Counted from the first letter of the stretch, positions 1-13,281 are shown. The stretch is 64,000 nucleotides of DNA from Vespula vulgaris (GCF_905475345.1 NC_066587.1:2803570-2867569), one strand, 5' to 3'. The notes: generated from the letters alone by a model not told the origin. Program-made: numbers and translations.

Positions 1-2063
1 TCGTGTCAGAATGCATCGTTTAGACGTTTGGGTAGCGCTTTTATGTGCTAATTGCCTCTGCAACTTGTAATTGAAGATAGAAGCTGTATATAGCCGTGTA
101 TGTCGAATTATTGCTATGGGTACCGATCGTACGTTCGTTGCAAGACATTCACATACGCATATGTAAGATGTTTATATGAATAAACGTCTGAAACAACAAA
201 CGTACGTACTACAATATGAAAGTTACAAACGGACCGTGTGCTTAGCATAAATATACTAGATACTTATACAACTAACGATTAACCTTCTTTTTTATTCCCT
301 TTGTTTATTCAAAATACGTTTGTCAAATCGAAGCGAAGAATTGAAATTTTATTTAAATAATAATAATTCCATACTTTTAAATATGTAATTCTTTTTTTTT
401 TTGTTTCTTTTCTTTTCTCTCTCTCTCTCTCTCTCTTTCTGTTTTTTTATATAAAAAATCATTCTTTCAAATTAGTCCGCTAGATTGCACCAGACAGATG
501 ATCTGGAATATAAAAAAAAAAGAAAGCAAATAAAAAAATGAAAGAATTTAATAGTAGCATCGTAATGATAATTCTTGCTAAGTATATTCCAAGGTACCTA
601 CCCATTTTATCGTTAAACGTGAAATTTTACGCGCTAAGAATTTCCAAATATGAATAATTTTGAGATCATTTATCCATGCTAGTCATTAATCGGAAGAACA
701 CATAGATCATTACTCTAAAAGGATAAGATCCGTTGATGCAATACTCACACTGCCTTGTCTCTTTCATTCGTTTCCTAAAGATCTTTGTTTTGTCTTTTTC
801 AAAGTTTTTTTTTCCTTTTTTTTTTTGTTTTCTTTTTTTAGATAAGTAACATATGGTGCATTTTTATATTCATTTGTTCATAGTTATCGGATATATTTCT
901 TTTAAAGAAAAATTTATGGACATTTTCCTCAATTAAATATCTCATCCAATATCAACGGTTCTCGAAATATTACTTTTTTATGGACGAATATGTACAAAAA
1001 TATTTACAGATACATTTACATCACTGACATATGTATACACATATATATGTACGTGTGTGTATATATTATATATGTGTTTACAAATACACACACACGCGCG
1101 CATAAACATATATATATATATATATATATGAGAGATGAATATTTCGTGAACAAACTTAAATATTTATACGTTATAGTCGCAATAATTTAATTAAAAATTA
1201 ATACTTTCTACGACAAATCTTTGATTAAAAAATCTAAGCTGCTAGCGAATACTCGCAACCCTACGATCGCTGAAATAGATCGTTTGAAACTTTAACAAGA
1301 GGAATTCTTTGTTTTGAACTGTTCTACGGGAGTGAAAAAGTGTAAGGTTACGTAACTTCATGTCCAAAAGGACAAGTTATATCGACTGATACGTTAGCTA
1401 GTATATGAATTATTTTAAAATCAGTTCACTTCAACGCGAAACTGCGTAATACGTCGAAATTACATTTTCTGCCATGGAAAAGTCTCTAAAGTATTTCAAA
1501 ACGGTAACGGCGCCGTGAACGTATCAGGCGACGTATCGTTCACACATTTCGTCATAACAGACTGTAAAAAGGTACGTCCATTGAGGATCCATTAAGTGTG
1601 ATAGGCAATTATTTCGGATTAAGTATCTTAAAAACCCGACATCGGCTCGAGTCAACACGGATTTCGAGAATGTACAAGTCGAGTTTCTTCATTCAGAATA
1701 TCAACTTGAACAAAGGCACGACGTAGGTAATGCTTGTGCAAAATATTGTCATATAAAAATTAAAACCTCCCCAATATTCTCGACAACTAAATTAGCAATA
1801 AATATAAACGACGACGCAAATAGTATTGTATATAAAATGTACAATAAGAATTGCATTTGCTCGTTCTTCTTTTCTTTTCTTTTTTCTTTCTTCCTTTTTC
1901 GTCCTTTCTTTTTTCTCCTTCTTCATTACCTCATCCCTCTAATCGAAGTTTTTAGAGCCACTATATTTGTCCTTAAAATGAAAGAAGCATCGTATTTGAC
2001 AAATCAGTTCTGTTATGTGTTAATTCTACATCGTTTCTAGGTCGACCTAAGATAAGCCTTCTT
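1..2063. other. AT-rich non-coding region downstream of Csk
   Basis: No supported gene. The stretch holds poly-T and CT tracts (about 417-436), a TA array near 1108-1129, and more complex sequence at about 1200-1740. Because Csk is read on the minus strand and its stop lies at 2064, part of this stretch is probably Csk 3' UTR, but I could not fix a poly(A) site. Short open frames here are low-complexity chance ORFs. Confidence 0.5.
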
Positions 2064-4252
2064 TTAATTCACGCCTTTGGTGTACTCTGCTTTTAGTTGA
2101 CCAAGCGTTACTTTTATATCATGGAACGTAGGTCTCTTCTCTGGTTGAAGATCCCAGGCCTGGAACGCATAAACGTTAGAAGCTTTTAACGTCAGATACG
2201 AAGTTTTACGCGAAAACTTTGTTCATCTACCTGTCTCATAATGTCATACACTTCAGGCGGACATCCATCTGGTGGTTCCATTTTGTAACCTTTTTCCACG
2301 CACTTGACAACGTCGGCTAGAGGCTACGAACGAATATATTAATATAAATAATTCAGTTCCCGTGCGATATGGTAAGAGCAAAGGAATGAATATATCTAGA
2401 TAATAAAAGTCGTTTTTTAAATGAAAACTACTTACGATACGTGGATAGGGCACGCGTCCGAAGGAATAGATTTCCCAAAGGAGTATTCCGAAACTCCACA
2501 TGTCAGATTTGTTAGAAAACTTCTGAAAAACAAATGATGAGATGCATCGTCGCGCAAGGAAACGCTTAAAAGCTTTTTCGTCAGAAGGTAGTGCCGGTCA
2601 TAATATATTTACGTTCTGCTTTAAAGCCTCCGGGGCGGTCCATTTGATGGGCAACTTTCCACCATCGAGAGAGAAGTTTTCGTCTCGTGCCAAGCCAAAG
2701 TCCGAAACTTTCGCGGAATTGTCTTCCGCAACGAGGACGTTTCTCGCGGCTAAATCGCGATGGACGACGTGTCTCGACTCCAAGTATGCCATACCGGCAC
2801 ACGTGTCGCTGAAAATAAACCGATCGTTCGTTCAATGGCCAACAAGGTCTCTTGGGATAAAGGAATATCGTAAGGGTTAAGAACTATGATCTATATAGAT
2901 TACGTACTAGGCAAAATTGATTTGATCTTTTTTGGATACGTGTAATCGCCCTCTAGATCTCAAGTAATCCACTAGGGATCCCTTGCTCATATATTCCGTA
3001 ACCAGGTACATGTGTTGATTATTGAATACAAGACCAAGTAATTTAACGAGATTGTCGTGAATCAACGAGGTCATTAAACTCGCCTCGGCCAAAAACCTTT
3101 GCGCCGCTTCGCTATTGTCTTTCAACATTTTCACGGCCACCCTTTCGCCCCTATAAACACCGAGTAAAACGTCACCGAATTCACCTTTACCGATACACTC
3201 TCTTAATTCTAACTCGTGAGTCTGAATAACCCAGCCAGCTTCGATGAAGGCCTTGGGATCGACGCAAAAGTCTTGTTTCCCTTGTTTCGGTAAGGATTTC
3301 GTCAACTGAGTGCAAAGACCGTCGGCATCTTGCTCATAATGTTCGACTAAGAGCGCTAAATTCTCGAAAAATTCTTCGTCGTCGATGGTCAACTGATTAT
3401 TCTTGTATTTCACTCTATAATGTTGCACACGTCCTTGATAACACACGCAGAGGGTATAGTCTCCGGGGAAATTCGTCGACTCTCGAACTAGGAACAGACC
3501 ATCTTCTCTGGGTCGTAACAACCTTTCCGCAGTTTCCCTAGATATCTTCCCATGGAACCATCTGTAACAAGGTTAGATCTTGAAACGAACATTTCTCATT
3601 TAACGAAGCAAAACAAACAAGTATCTTTCGTTGAGGTGAAATGATTCAAGTATACTTGAAGTATACGTAACACTCGTTAAATTAGTCAAGATAAATAATT
3701 CCAAGTTGAACATTTTATTTGATCATTATTTTATTTAATTAATTATTTGCACGAGATCGAGCTATCTTTTCCAATAAAAATTCCTTCTCTTCTTTCCTTT
3801 TTTTTTTTTTTTTATAGATCGATCGAACAGATATCTACATCATATGATCGAAGTTAATCATCGAACAGTTTCCATACACTTGTGCATACGTACGGCATAG
3901 CATTCAATTTGACTTCATGCCTCGGATTGGCCGATAGAGCAGTGGTATTTCCAGGATTCGTGACGTTCGAAGTAAGGAGAACCGGTGAGGACGCCGTGTT
4001 CATATGGCTCGTCAAGTTTGGGGATGTTACGCTCGAATGCGTGGTCATCGTCGGTGATACTGGATGGGACGGAATGTTGCTCGCTGACAGATTTGGAGGA
4101 GCGTTGTGCGAGGTGGTGTTTTGAATGAGAGGGTGGGTCGTTACGTTTGAAGGGATCGTGTGATGATTTTGATTGCCATCGAGCTTCGCTTGCCGCGCTG
4201 GCGCTGACACATTCGGGTATCCACCACCCGCATTGTGATAAGTTGGCATCGC
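2064..4252 (-). CDS. Csk: C-terminal Src kinase (Csk), SH2 plus tyrosine kinase
   Basis: Non-receptor tyrosine kinase that, in known biology, phosphorylates the inhibitory C-terminal tyrosine of Src-family kinases in the cytoplasm. Exons in reading order: 4279-3894 (coding from the first ATG at 4252), 3561-2908, 2808-2613, 2522-2436, 2323-2231, 2159-2064. All junctions are GT-AG and the phases close, giving 494 residues. Residues 1-119 are a Ser/Thr/Asn/Pro-rich, probably disordered tail. The SH2 domain starts at PWFHGKIS (about 120) and carries FLVRES. The kinase domain (about 230-485) has VAVK, HRDLAARN, DFG and KWTAPEAL, and no activation-loop tyrosine, as in Csk. The exon at 4279 is open upstream of the ATG (IGKAHCVTVA), so a longer N-terminus from a further exon is possible. 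Vertebrate Csk has an SH3 domain before the SH2; none is seen here. Identity is secure; the start is not. Confidence 0.93.
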
Positions 4253-7200
4253 AACTGTCACACAGTGAGCTTTACCGATCTGAAAAGAAAAGGGAGAAAG
4301 AAAAAAAAAATAGAAGAAAAGAATGAAAATTACAACTTTGTATATACTCTAGAAAGTTTGGATTATCGAATCATCGTCATTTCTATCCTTCGTCTAACAA
4401 CGACGATGTCATTGTCCTTTGCACAATTTCCGTTGCATCTAAATTTATTTGATATCAGATAGAGAGATATAGAGAGAGAGAGAGAGAAATATATAAATAT
4501 ATATATGTGTGTGTGTGTACAGAGAGAGAGAGAGAGAAATCGTGACACAAAGTGGACATCCTCGTGCTAATTTCGGGACGTCGCTCGAACGCGTAGGAGT
4601 TTATGAGGCTCGTTTCACAAATTAACTTATCCGAAGCGTCGGACATCGAGCTAGCAATTACTAACTGACCATGGACTGCGAGGTGACTCTTTTAAACGCT
4701 GCATTTAGTTTTAAGTGACCATTGTCTCTAAGCCATACACGAGCCATTACTGTTACTGCTGTTACTACCGCCCTTGCACCGTCCATCCGCGCACGTTAGA
4801 AACACGTTGGACGCTGATACGTGAATATATGCATTCGGCCGAGCTCGATGATTCATTCCGAGGATATATATTTTCACAACGATTATGAAATCAATAAGGC
4901 GTTACTAATATAAACACAAGTGGTACTCGACGGAACAACTGGGAGACTTCCTTTGACTCCTTAACTAGCTCTCGTCTGGTATCCTTTTTCATTATGATTT
5001 AATCTCATAACGAGATGAACATAATATTTGGATATCTTTGAAGATAGAGTTAAAATTATATATATATTCCTCTTTCTCTCTTGCTTAGAATTAGATTTCA
5101 AATTTATAAATCGACTAAATCAGTGAGACACTGTACGTATGAAAGAAGGAACTATCGTAGACGTCGAGAGCCAACTAAAAAAGTGAAAGTCACGATGAAA
5201 CTCAAAAGTCAAGCATTGTGGAAGACTAAAGGAGATGTCATTGAACTAAGCCACATAGTTGCTTTTACCACGGCATACAACTCGATTTTCTTTCCTTTTG
5301 TAATGTCCTTTCTTCGACTTGATAAAAAGAAAAAAGGGAAGAAAAAAAGAGAGAGAACAAGAAGAAACTTCGTTATGGAAAAAGTGAAAAAGAATAGATT
5401 GCAATAGTTGGTAAGCTGATGCGGCACGAAAGGCAACACGATAATTTCTCGCTCATTTTCTATGTAAACTATACCAGGAGAAATTCCACCACCGGAGGGA
5501 GATACAAATCCGCGAAGCGCAAGCAAATATTGAATAATTCAAGTTGGGTTTATCCTTGGTTAGCGTCTGTAACGAGCACAAGCGTTATGTCACGCGAAAA
5601 TGTATAGTTTCCCCGCACTTGGACTCGTCTACTAATATACGATTTGTAGTTACGTAAATCTTACAAATACTCCCGCGCCTTGTCATCCTTTTAATGTCGA
5701 ATCTTTGAAAGAAAATGAATGGTCTGTTTCACTGACGAACGAAGGAATAATATTTGTTGTCTCTGGCGATAAGAATATATAAGAATGATTTCTCTGATAA
5801 AATCATAAACGATAAAGGCACTCATGATGTTTAAAATAACCTACCTGATAAAACTTAAGAAATGCATCTTACAATCTTGTGCAACAAAAAAAAAAACAAT
5901 TAAATTCGTAGACTATTTTAAATATGTATTTCTACGATGAGTCGAATAATCAAATTACATAATTCCTACGATTAAAACGTTCAACGACGAGGAATATATA
6001 GCGTGCCATTAAACGGCAAACTTTTCCGTGCACGATATCAGCCAAATCCGGATGAAGACATGAGTTAATCATATTATGTTCATCTAAGTGCGTGTCCGTG
6101 TGTGGTTTAAAAGAGTGCGGCAAGAGATGAGTAAAAACTTGATATATATATATATATATATATATAAATACACATATGCATATACACATTATATATATAT
6201 ATATACACACACACCACACACCTAAATATATATACGTTTTTTCTCTCGGATATTGCGCGTCATTTCGCGAGTGCATGTCATAGGAATGATGTCACTCAAG
6301 GTTAGCCATACTGTCAAAACGTAGAATGAGCTGTCTCGAATCACAGCTGATTGTGAGAGGTCCACGTGCATGGGTGACAGAAGCGAAACGAGGATCGTGG
6401 GACGAGAGGAAAGTTTTATGATAGCTAGGGAGATCTTCTCGAGAACGTAGATCGTAGGAAGTGAAACAGAGTCGTGTTTCCAGTGAAAATTTTATACAGG
6501 GTAACTCGACAATATTTACTCGCGATTTTTTCTCTCTGTTCTTTCTTTTTTTTTCTTTTTCAAATCTTTCCGTAATAAATAAAATCGTTTTGACGCTAAT
6601 CGTTAATAAATGATTAATTTATTATTCGTATTTATTATCGAACAATAAAATATTAGATAATAACGATATTAATAATATCTAAAAATATTTAATAAAGTAT
6701 TTAATTAATGTGATCGATTTTGAAATTAATTAAAAATCATTGGAAAATATTTTAATAATCAGAAATTCTTTTGTTACATTTTTAAAACAATTTGAAATAT
6801 GATCGATCACGTCGTTTCGATTCGTCTCGCCTCATTTATGTGTATTTTTTTTTTTCTTCCCCCACGAACATCTGCCCTCCCGTTCAGTCTTTCATTCGTT
6901 ACACGTTGAAAAGTCCCACGAAAGAAATTAATGAATTTGATTACTGTATCGAATCGTTTGTACGCCGCGTAAAGCTATCAAATGGAATTATCGATTCGTT
7001 ACGAAGAATCATTGATTTGTTACTCCAGCGATAATCATCGTGATTTAAATCGATCGACTTGAATTGTTGATCAATCGACTTCTTTATTCGCGTTATGATT
7101 CAAAGAGCTTCCATTTCAATTTTTGACATAAATGTTCATTGATAATAAATCATTTTTAATCGATTAAATTTGTTCTCTCCCTACCGCATTGGATTGTCGA

Positions 7201-7596
7201 CACTGAAGTTTTCAAATTTCGATTAATAATATAGAATAAAATTTTTTTCGTTCTCTTTTTTCTCCCCCCTCCCACCCACCTCCACCCCACCTCTCTCTCT
7301 TTACTATTCAAACAACGAGAAGCACGTACACGTGACTAGAATTCCTTTTTCTATTAAATCCTCGTTCATTTTAAATAGATAATTAATCTCTCTAATAATA
7401 ATACGACAAATCTAAAAATAGATTTAAGTACAAACAGAAAGGGAGATGGGGAGGAAAAAAGAGATAGAAATAAATGAAAAAATGATTTTAGCAGGTGTAA
7501 AACGAGTCGACTGTCGATAGATTTATGAGAACGATGCCCTGTCGTAGTAAATGTACGTCTTTCCTTCTCTCTTCTCCTCTCCTCTCTTTCCCTTTA

Positions 7597-7629
<33 letters not shown>

Positions 7630-7833
7630 CTCCTTCTCTGTTTCTTTCTTTCTTTCACAAGTGTATTTTGGCACACCAGGTAGAGATTACGATGGAAATA
7701 AACGGCAAAATTCTCTTTGGCGATTTCGCCGGTAATTTATGCAAAGCTCATTCGAGACGGTGTCCTGTACGCACGTACCGTACTATTAATATCACCGTTG
7801 TGGATCGTTCGAGGTCCGTGGTATCTTGGTTAG

Positions 7834-7915
7834 TATGAAAGAGTAAGAGAGAGAAAAGAGGACAGAAAGAGTAAGAGAGTAAGAGAGTAAGAGAGAAAGA
7901 GAAAGAGATAGAGAA

Positions 7916-7957
<42 letters not shown>
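7834..7957. repeat. GA-rich imperfect microsatellite
   Basis: Purine-only tract with a (GA)n core at about 7920-7955 and flanking GAAAGA/GTAAGA variants. It lies in the presumed Csk 5' intron. A CT-rich tract on the same strand lies just upstream at 7560-7640. Confidence 0.85.
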
Positions 7958-7958
<1 letters not shown>

Positions 7959-8196
7959 GGAAAAGGAAAGACGGTGAGAGATCGGAATAGGGAAAGGGAA
8001 AACGACGGGAGGGCTGAGAACGTGCAACAGATTCGCTCGGTTTGCACGTTGCTCTTTAACAGTACACGTTACTGTACCATGACCCATCGTTTACCCATCT
8101 GGCCCATCAAAACGACAATGTGATTGTTCGCCGATTTTACGGGAATTTTTTTTTTACGTCTGCATTTTCTTTTTCTTTCCTTTTCTCTCTTGCTTT

Positions 8197-8199
<3 letters not shown>

Positions 8200-8244
<45 letters not shown>
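8200..8244. repeat. (TA)n microsatellite
   Basis: About 22 perfect TA units, followed after roughly 110 bases by a second TA stretch that turns into an (ATGT)n array ending at about 8401. Confidence 0.95.
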
Positions 8245-8250
<6 letters not shown>

Positions 8251-8355
8251 GTATATTTTTTTTTCTGATACATATTCTTTTATCTTACATATATATATTT
8301 TTTTATATAGTTTTATATATTTTAATACAATATTATATGTTTTATTATGTGTATG

Positions 8356-8401
<46 letters not shown>

Positions 8402-9398
8402 TTTTACATCAACCCCATTTAAAAGCGCACTTTGGACACTCAAAAGAGGATGAACGCATTCCGAAAACTCAGAAATAGAAACGGCTGAATTCTCTCTCGG
8501 AATACGTCCCTGTCCCCGACCCTCGCTGCTAAATTCTTTTTTTCGTACTTGATAATCTCGAAAAAGTAGTTTTTCTTTTTTTTTTATTTATCTATTTTTT
8601 TATATTCATATATATATATATATATTCATATATATGTTATAAAAAGGATCATAAATCGAACGGAAAACGTTATATTTTATTTTGTTGAATCGTAAAATAT
8701 TACCTAGGCTGCAGATTGACCGTCCATCGTCCGAAGAATATCGTCCCACTGAAACAACACGACATATGTAAATCTGTTTTGATCGCAAAGCTACTTTACG
8801 GTGCGTGAGTTAAATTTAAATTATATACGGATCAAGAAAACGTTTTGCGAAGAATTCTTTTCGATAGAAACTCAAAGTTCGTAGTTGAGAGCATCAGCGT
8901 CGTCAGCATCGTCATCAACGTCGTCGTCGTCGTCGGTGTTGTCGTTACAATGGCCGTTTTGAAACGATCGAAATAAGAAGCGAATTCGATATCACGCGAT
9001 GCAAGCATTTTAATGAGAGCCCACATGCTAGTAAGCCCGTATAATGTAATCAACGCTCGGTTACCAATTAAAATGCTAAAACAGAGGATCGAATGAATTG
9101 CTAGAGACTTTTCTTGTATAATAATTTATTTTTTTTGTATGAATGTTTCTTAAAATATATTTATATACGTGTATGTGTGTGTGTGTGTATAGGCACACAC
9201 ATATATATACATACAAGAAATCTCATTTTATGGTAAATAAGTAAGGTAACTAATGATTCACTCATAAAAATTGTATTATGGAAATATATATATATATATA
9301 TATAAATGATTATTATTATTATTTAAATATATGATTTATTATTTATAAGATATTATATTTATTATTATTTATTTAAATATATTTATATCATTTACATA

Positions 9399-9447
<49 letters not shown>

Positions 9448-9803
9448 GATAATAATAGTAATTTATACATAAAATATATCGTATCGCGAAACCAAGCGAA
9501 AGTTTGATCTTTGATCGAAAGCTGGATCGTATCTTCGATATTTCGATACCGCGACCGTATCAACAACGGGCACAAGGTTACGATCTCTACCTCTCACCCT
9601 GCTCACCGAGCGGCCGTAATTCAAATTAATTAGGTAAGAAGTGCGTGAGAGAGCCTTAACTACCGAGGAGAGTCAGCCGGGTTGCTCACTCGCGAACTCC
9701 TTAGAAAGCGCGCCACGATTGTAAATAATCCAACGTGGTTTACCTTCGTATAAAATGAGCGGCAGTGCGAACCGAGGAAAGAGAAAAAAAAGGAAAAGAA
9801 AAG

Positions 9804-9805
<2 letters not shown>

Positions 9806-9850
<45 letters not shown>
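9806..9850. repeat. (TA)n microsatellite
   Basis: About 22 TA units, preceded by an A/G-rich tract. A similar TA array lies at 9411-9443. Confidence 0.95.
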
Positions 9851-9853
<3 letters not shown>

Positions 9854-11058
9854 GGGAGGAAGAACGCTCCATTTACAGTGTACAATAACGCATTGTGACT
9901 AAATTATTCCCCATGTATGGCGTGCGTAGACCGTTAACCGCATAATTAGCCAATAGCTAATTGCTAGAACTCGCATGACTCTATACACCAACATTGACTA
10001 CTTTGCTACCTTCCAAATGCATTAATCACTTGATTCACACTATTCTTCATATGTTAACAGGATGGGAATACCGATCAAAAACTTCTGTCCTAACAGATTT
10101 AAGCTATGGGATATTTTGAGTTTCATTAGTTTCTCATCTTGATGTATCGTAATGGAAAATATTTCAAGAGTCTAATCTTAAAGTTTATTCGGTTTTTAAA
10201 GTAAGTAATGTTCATGGTCCTCTGATTAGATATCTCAGAATGAACAATATGTTATTTACTAGTGTTGAAGTTCTTCTCGATAGGAAACTTTAATATATAG
10301 ATATAAGAATAAAGTACAATCTTCGTAGGAAAACGCTATAAATAATGTCTGTGTTTTCAAGCGGATTAAAATTAGAATCTTATACGATGGATACAAAGAT
10401 CGTGATAAGCGTAATCGTAAAGGACTATATTCCGTGTTACTGGAAAAAAATATTGATAACTTGGAGAAGACGTTCAGGAAATAATTTTTAATAACGTCTT
10501 TGAAATCGTTATAGATTATTAGCATGCGTTACTTCCCAACATACTTTACTTAATAAATAGCGTCGCTTGACACATGTACACAACGCTTTAAGTCCAAATT
10601 ATATGAATACAAAATACAAACTATTTACATAAACTTCTTAACAGACGTAGTTTGCATGCAATAGTCTGTGCCATTTAAATAACGCCCACTTATACTCCGA
10701 AAAAATAATACACCCGGTATAATCCAACGATCGAACGTGGGCCGAAGAGCACGCAACGATATTATCTATAGATCGTAACGCGATAAACGATCGTTAATGC
10801 ATTTCCCTTTGGAATTATGCCGAACGTACGTGTCAAAGAAATTTTGAACTTACTCGATGGTATCGCAATACACAAATTTTATCATCTGCGCGCGTATTTA
10901 ACCAAAAATATCGGACTTACCTACGCTCTCAGCCAGCTTATTTCCACGAAGATGCAAACAGACATAGAAAAACCACTGGCACTGTCTCACATAAAACGAA
11001 TATTTATAAAAACTACACGAAAAAACGTCATAAACACCTTGCGAAACGTCAGACTCAC

Positions 11059-11160
11059 TTCGGGCGGGCGGCCATTTTGCTCCACACGAATCGAGTGAAG
11101 AGTATCGTTTGCTCCACAGAAAAAACGAAGCTGGAGTTGACTTCAGGACAACACAAGTCG
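11059..11160 (-). promoter_or_regulatory. Candidate first exon and promoter region (Csk)
   Basis: On the minus strand a GC-richer island reads CAAAATGGCCGCC, a YY1-type core-promoter motif, with its ATG at 11075. It is followed 17 bases later by CCCGAA|GTGAGT, a consensus splice donor at 11058. The exon is probably untranslated or a very short upstream ORF: joining it directly to the acceptor at 4279 reads out of frame with the Csk kinase frame and stops soon after, so the ATG at 4252 would then be used. The upstream boundary (about 11160) is a guess. Assignment to Csk rests on strand and position only. Confidence 0.4.
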
Positions 11161-11600
11161 TTTCTCAGGTGTGGCAACTTCTTCAACTAAATTACGATTA
11201 ATTCGTAACTCTGCCGTAAGAGTGCGCTAATCTCAACCAATCGCAATTTTTCTTTAACTCTGCTTTCTAGTTTCTATTTTTTCTTAGAACCTTTAGAACG
11301 CGGGAATAAATTATAATTATAAACCAGTTTGAATTTAAATAACAAATAATTTATAAATACGTAAGTATGAAAAGGTTTTTTTTTCTTTTCATAAAAATTG
11401 TACATACGTATTAAAGAATAGTTGAATTCATAATATTTTTAAAGATTATAATTTTATTGAATAGAAGCTTGTATAAATTCTTCGTGTATGTTTATAGTAT
11501 CTGTTTCAATATATAAATTATTCATTTCTATTCTAAAACTAGTAAAGGAAAAATATTTTTTACTTTAGCCTCCCATAATATTATTTCTTCGACACATTGA
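11161..11600. other. Gap between candidate Csk promoter and burs 3' end
   Basis: AT-rich and non-coding. Bursicon alpha, on the minus strand, is expected to end here just below its AATAAA signal. Confidence 0.5.
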
Positions 11601-11606
11601 TTTATT
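11601..11606 (-). terminator. Poly(A) signal for bursicon alpha
   Basis: AATAAA on the minus strand (read TTTATT on plus), about 37 bases beyond the burs stop codon. It is the first such hexamer downstream. Confidence 0.55.
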
Positions 11607-11642
11607 ACATGCTTTAAATACATCGAGAGATTTCAAATGAAA

Positions 11643-13281
11643 TTATTGTAGGCCAGGCGATCGTCTAAAATGAGCGGACGTTGTAAATGGACTTTCTTCG
11701 GCAAATCCAGCTATTTCCTGAGGTATTATAGCATATTCCTCGATGCTGGTACACGGTCTGCACATGCATTCTAACGGAGCTTTGGTAACAACCTATAAAA
11801 TTCAAAAAATCAAAATATTTTTTAAACTTGCGAGAAATTATTCTTCATATATTTTTAATGTTAACCGAATCTTCAAATTAGAAACATTAAAAAAAGGATT
11901 TTGAATTGAATTTCGTATAAAAGAAAAAATTATTGAAAAATTATTTTTAAATGTTCTTTACGAGGCACGTATTAATCATCGTTTGAAATTCCCGCGATCG
12001 TCATCTTCTATACCTCCAGTACTGGTCGTTTCTACACGAAAACAATATGGCGGTACAAAACTCGTGGTGTCAAACGGTTTGCTGTTAACATCAATGTGAA
12101 AACGACACATCGACTCGGATTTGAAAAGTTTATGGTGTTCCGCGAGAAGTTTTTAAGTTCAATCAAGAATTTAAAAAAATAAACTCAACTTTCGGAATTT
12201 TCTTTCTCCTGGTTTTGCTTTCGGACAGAAAAGGGATACACTGGCCTCCCTTTCGCCGCTTTCTTGACAACACATGCAGCTTCTTTCCATTTGCCAAATT
12301 TTCGATCCGGACACCTGTAGCGAAAGGTAAGTTAAAATTTTTCTATTTAGGATATCATATTGATTAATATGATTAAGATAATACGATTAAATGTACTATG
12401 TATTCAGTAAGTGAGTATTTTTTCGAAATAGCAACCAAAACAATGACTTGCTTAGGGATATAAATTTTACTGTAAATCATACTATGCTTTTTTTATAATG
12501 TATATATATATATATTTATTTATTTGAAATTATTTATTTACTTTATTTAATTATGCAATAATCGAGACAATTTTAGAACGTTTTTAATGTTTTAACATAC
12601 TCTATTTTTTTTTTTTTTCACACTTTATTACAAGTGTTTTAATTTTATTATGAATAATAATAGAGTAATATTACGTGGTTTTCATGATTAGTATATAGAT
12701 ATATATGTGTTCGTTATAAAATTAAATATTATTTAACAATTCTATGTTACATTGAGTCATTGTAATAATTTTTATTTTCTTCCAAATATTCCGTAATTTT
12801 AATATAGATAGAATCTAATTATTTTGAATTTTTCGTTCATAGTATAATAAAATGTAATTCTTTTTAAAGGTTCAAGTATCTTCGATTTTTTTTATCTCAA
12901 AATACTGATCCTTTGTGGAAACGTATATATATATATATAGTTAAAATATTTTTTATTTTACCTGTAGATAGCTGCTACAGCGTCCTCTACAAGCGTAACT
13001 GGGTATTGGCTTTGGAATACACCCTGGATATTGAAGAAAGTGTATCACTGGAGTTGCTTGACATTCGTCAATTCCTACGATTGCTTTGGTATTCTCAAAT
13101 AGAATACACATCACCAAACTCGTTATAACTACGCAGTAAGTAATGAAATTTATTATTATTACATTTAACTTTTAAGTTATAAGAATCAATTATTATTAAT
13201 ATTTTTTATATTTGATATTTGAAAATAATATTTTATTTATTTACCAATGTGGCACCACAACATCCTTTTGTTATGATACAT
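11643..13281 (-). CDS. burs: Bursicon subunit alpha (cystine-knot neurohormone)
   Basis: Secreted subunit which, with bursicon beta, activates the LGR2/rickets receptor to drive cuticle tanning and wing expansion after moulting. Exons: 13281-13245, 13128-12962, 12314-12190, 11792-11643. The start MYHNKRMLWCHI is split from the rest of the signal peptide (ITSLVMCILFENTKA) by intron 1. The mature chain begins near IDECQATPVIHFLQYPGC and keeps 11 cysteines, as expected for this subunit; VSGSKIWQMERSCMCC and ECMCRPCTSIEEY are family signatures. Length is about 159 residues if the last junction is in frame. Oddity: the only GT donor after KFR (aa|gttgag at 12190) leaves two bases of a codon, but the last exon (from 11792, after tatag) must be read in phase 0 to give VVTKAPLEC. 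Canonical splicing is therefore one base short and would frameshift. Possible causes are a sequence error, a real mutation or non-canonical splicing. Identity is very secure. Confidence 0.95.

Larger units (their letters stand above)
4280..11058 (-). other. Probable Csk 5' intron and upstream DNA
   Basis: Bounded below by the acceptor of the first recognised Csk exon (tttcag before 4279) and above by a candidate first exon with a GTGAGT donor near 11059. I see no convincing coding sequence and no SH3-like exon on either strand. It contains GA/GT composites (4455-4545), TA arrays (6142-6166, 8200-8244, 9411-9443, 9806-9850), CT/GA tracts (7596-7618, 7834-7955) and an ATGT array (8374-8401). 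That it is one intron is inference. Confidence 0.4.

Noticed and set aside
661..690. tgagatcattt resembling the start of the bantam miRNA
   Set aside because: Only the first ten or so bases match; the rest diverges and there is no pairing arm nearby.
2542..2880. Plus-strand ORF of 112 codons
   Set aside because: Antisense shadow of the Csk kinase exon at 2613-2808.
8120..8453. Two overlapping plus-strand ORFs of about 100 codons rich in Tyr and Ile
   Set aside because: They exist because (TA)n and (ATGT)n arrays lack stops in those frames.
10817..11098. Plus-strand ORF of 93 codons (MPNVRVKEIL...)
   Set aside because: Overlaps the candidate minus-strand promoter and exon, has no family similarity I recognise, no upstream plus-strand promoter, and its length is unremarkable in locally GC-richer DNA.
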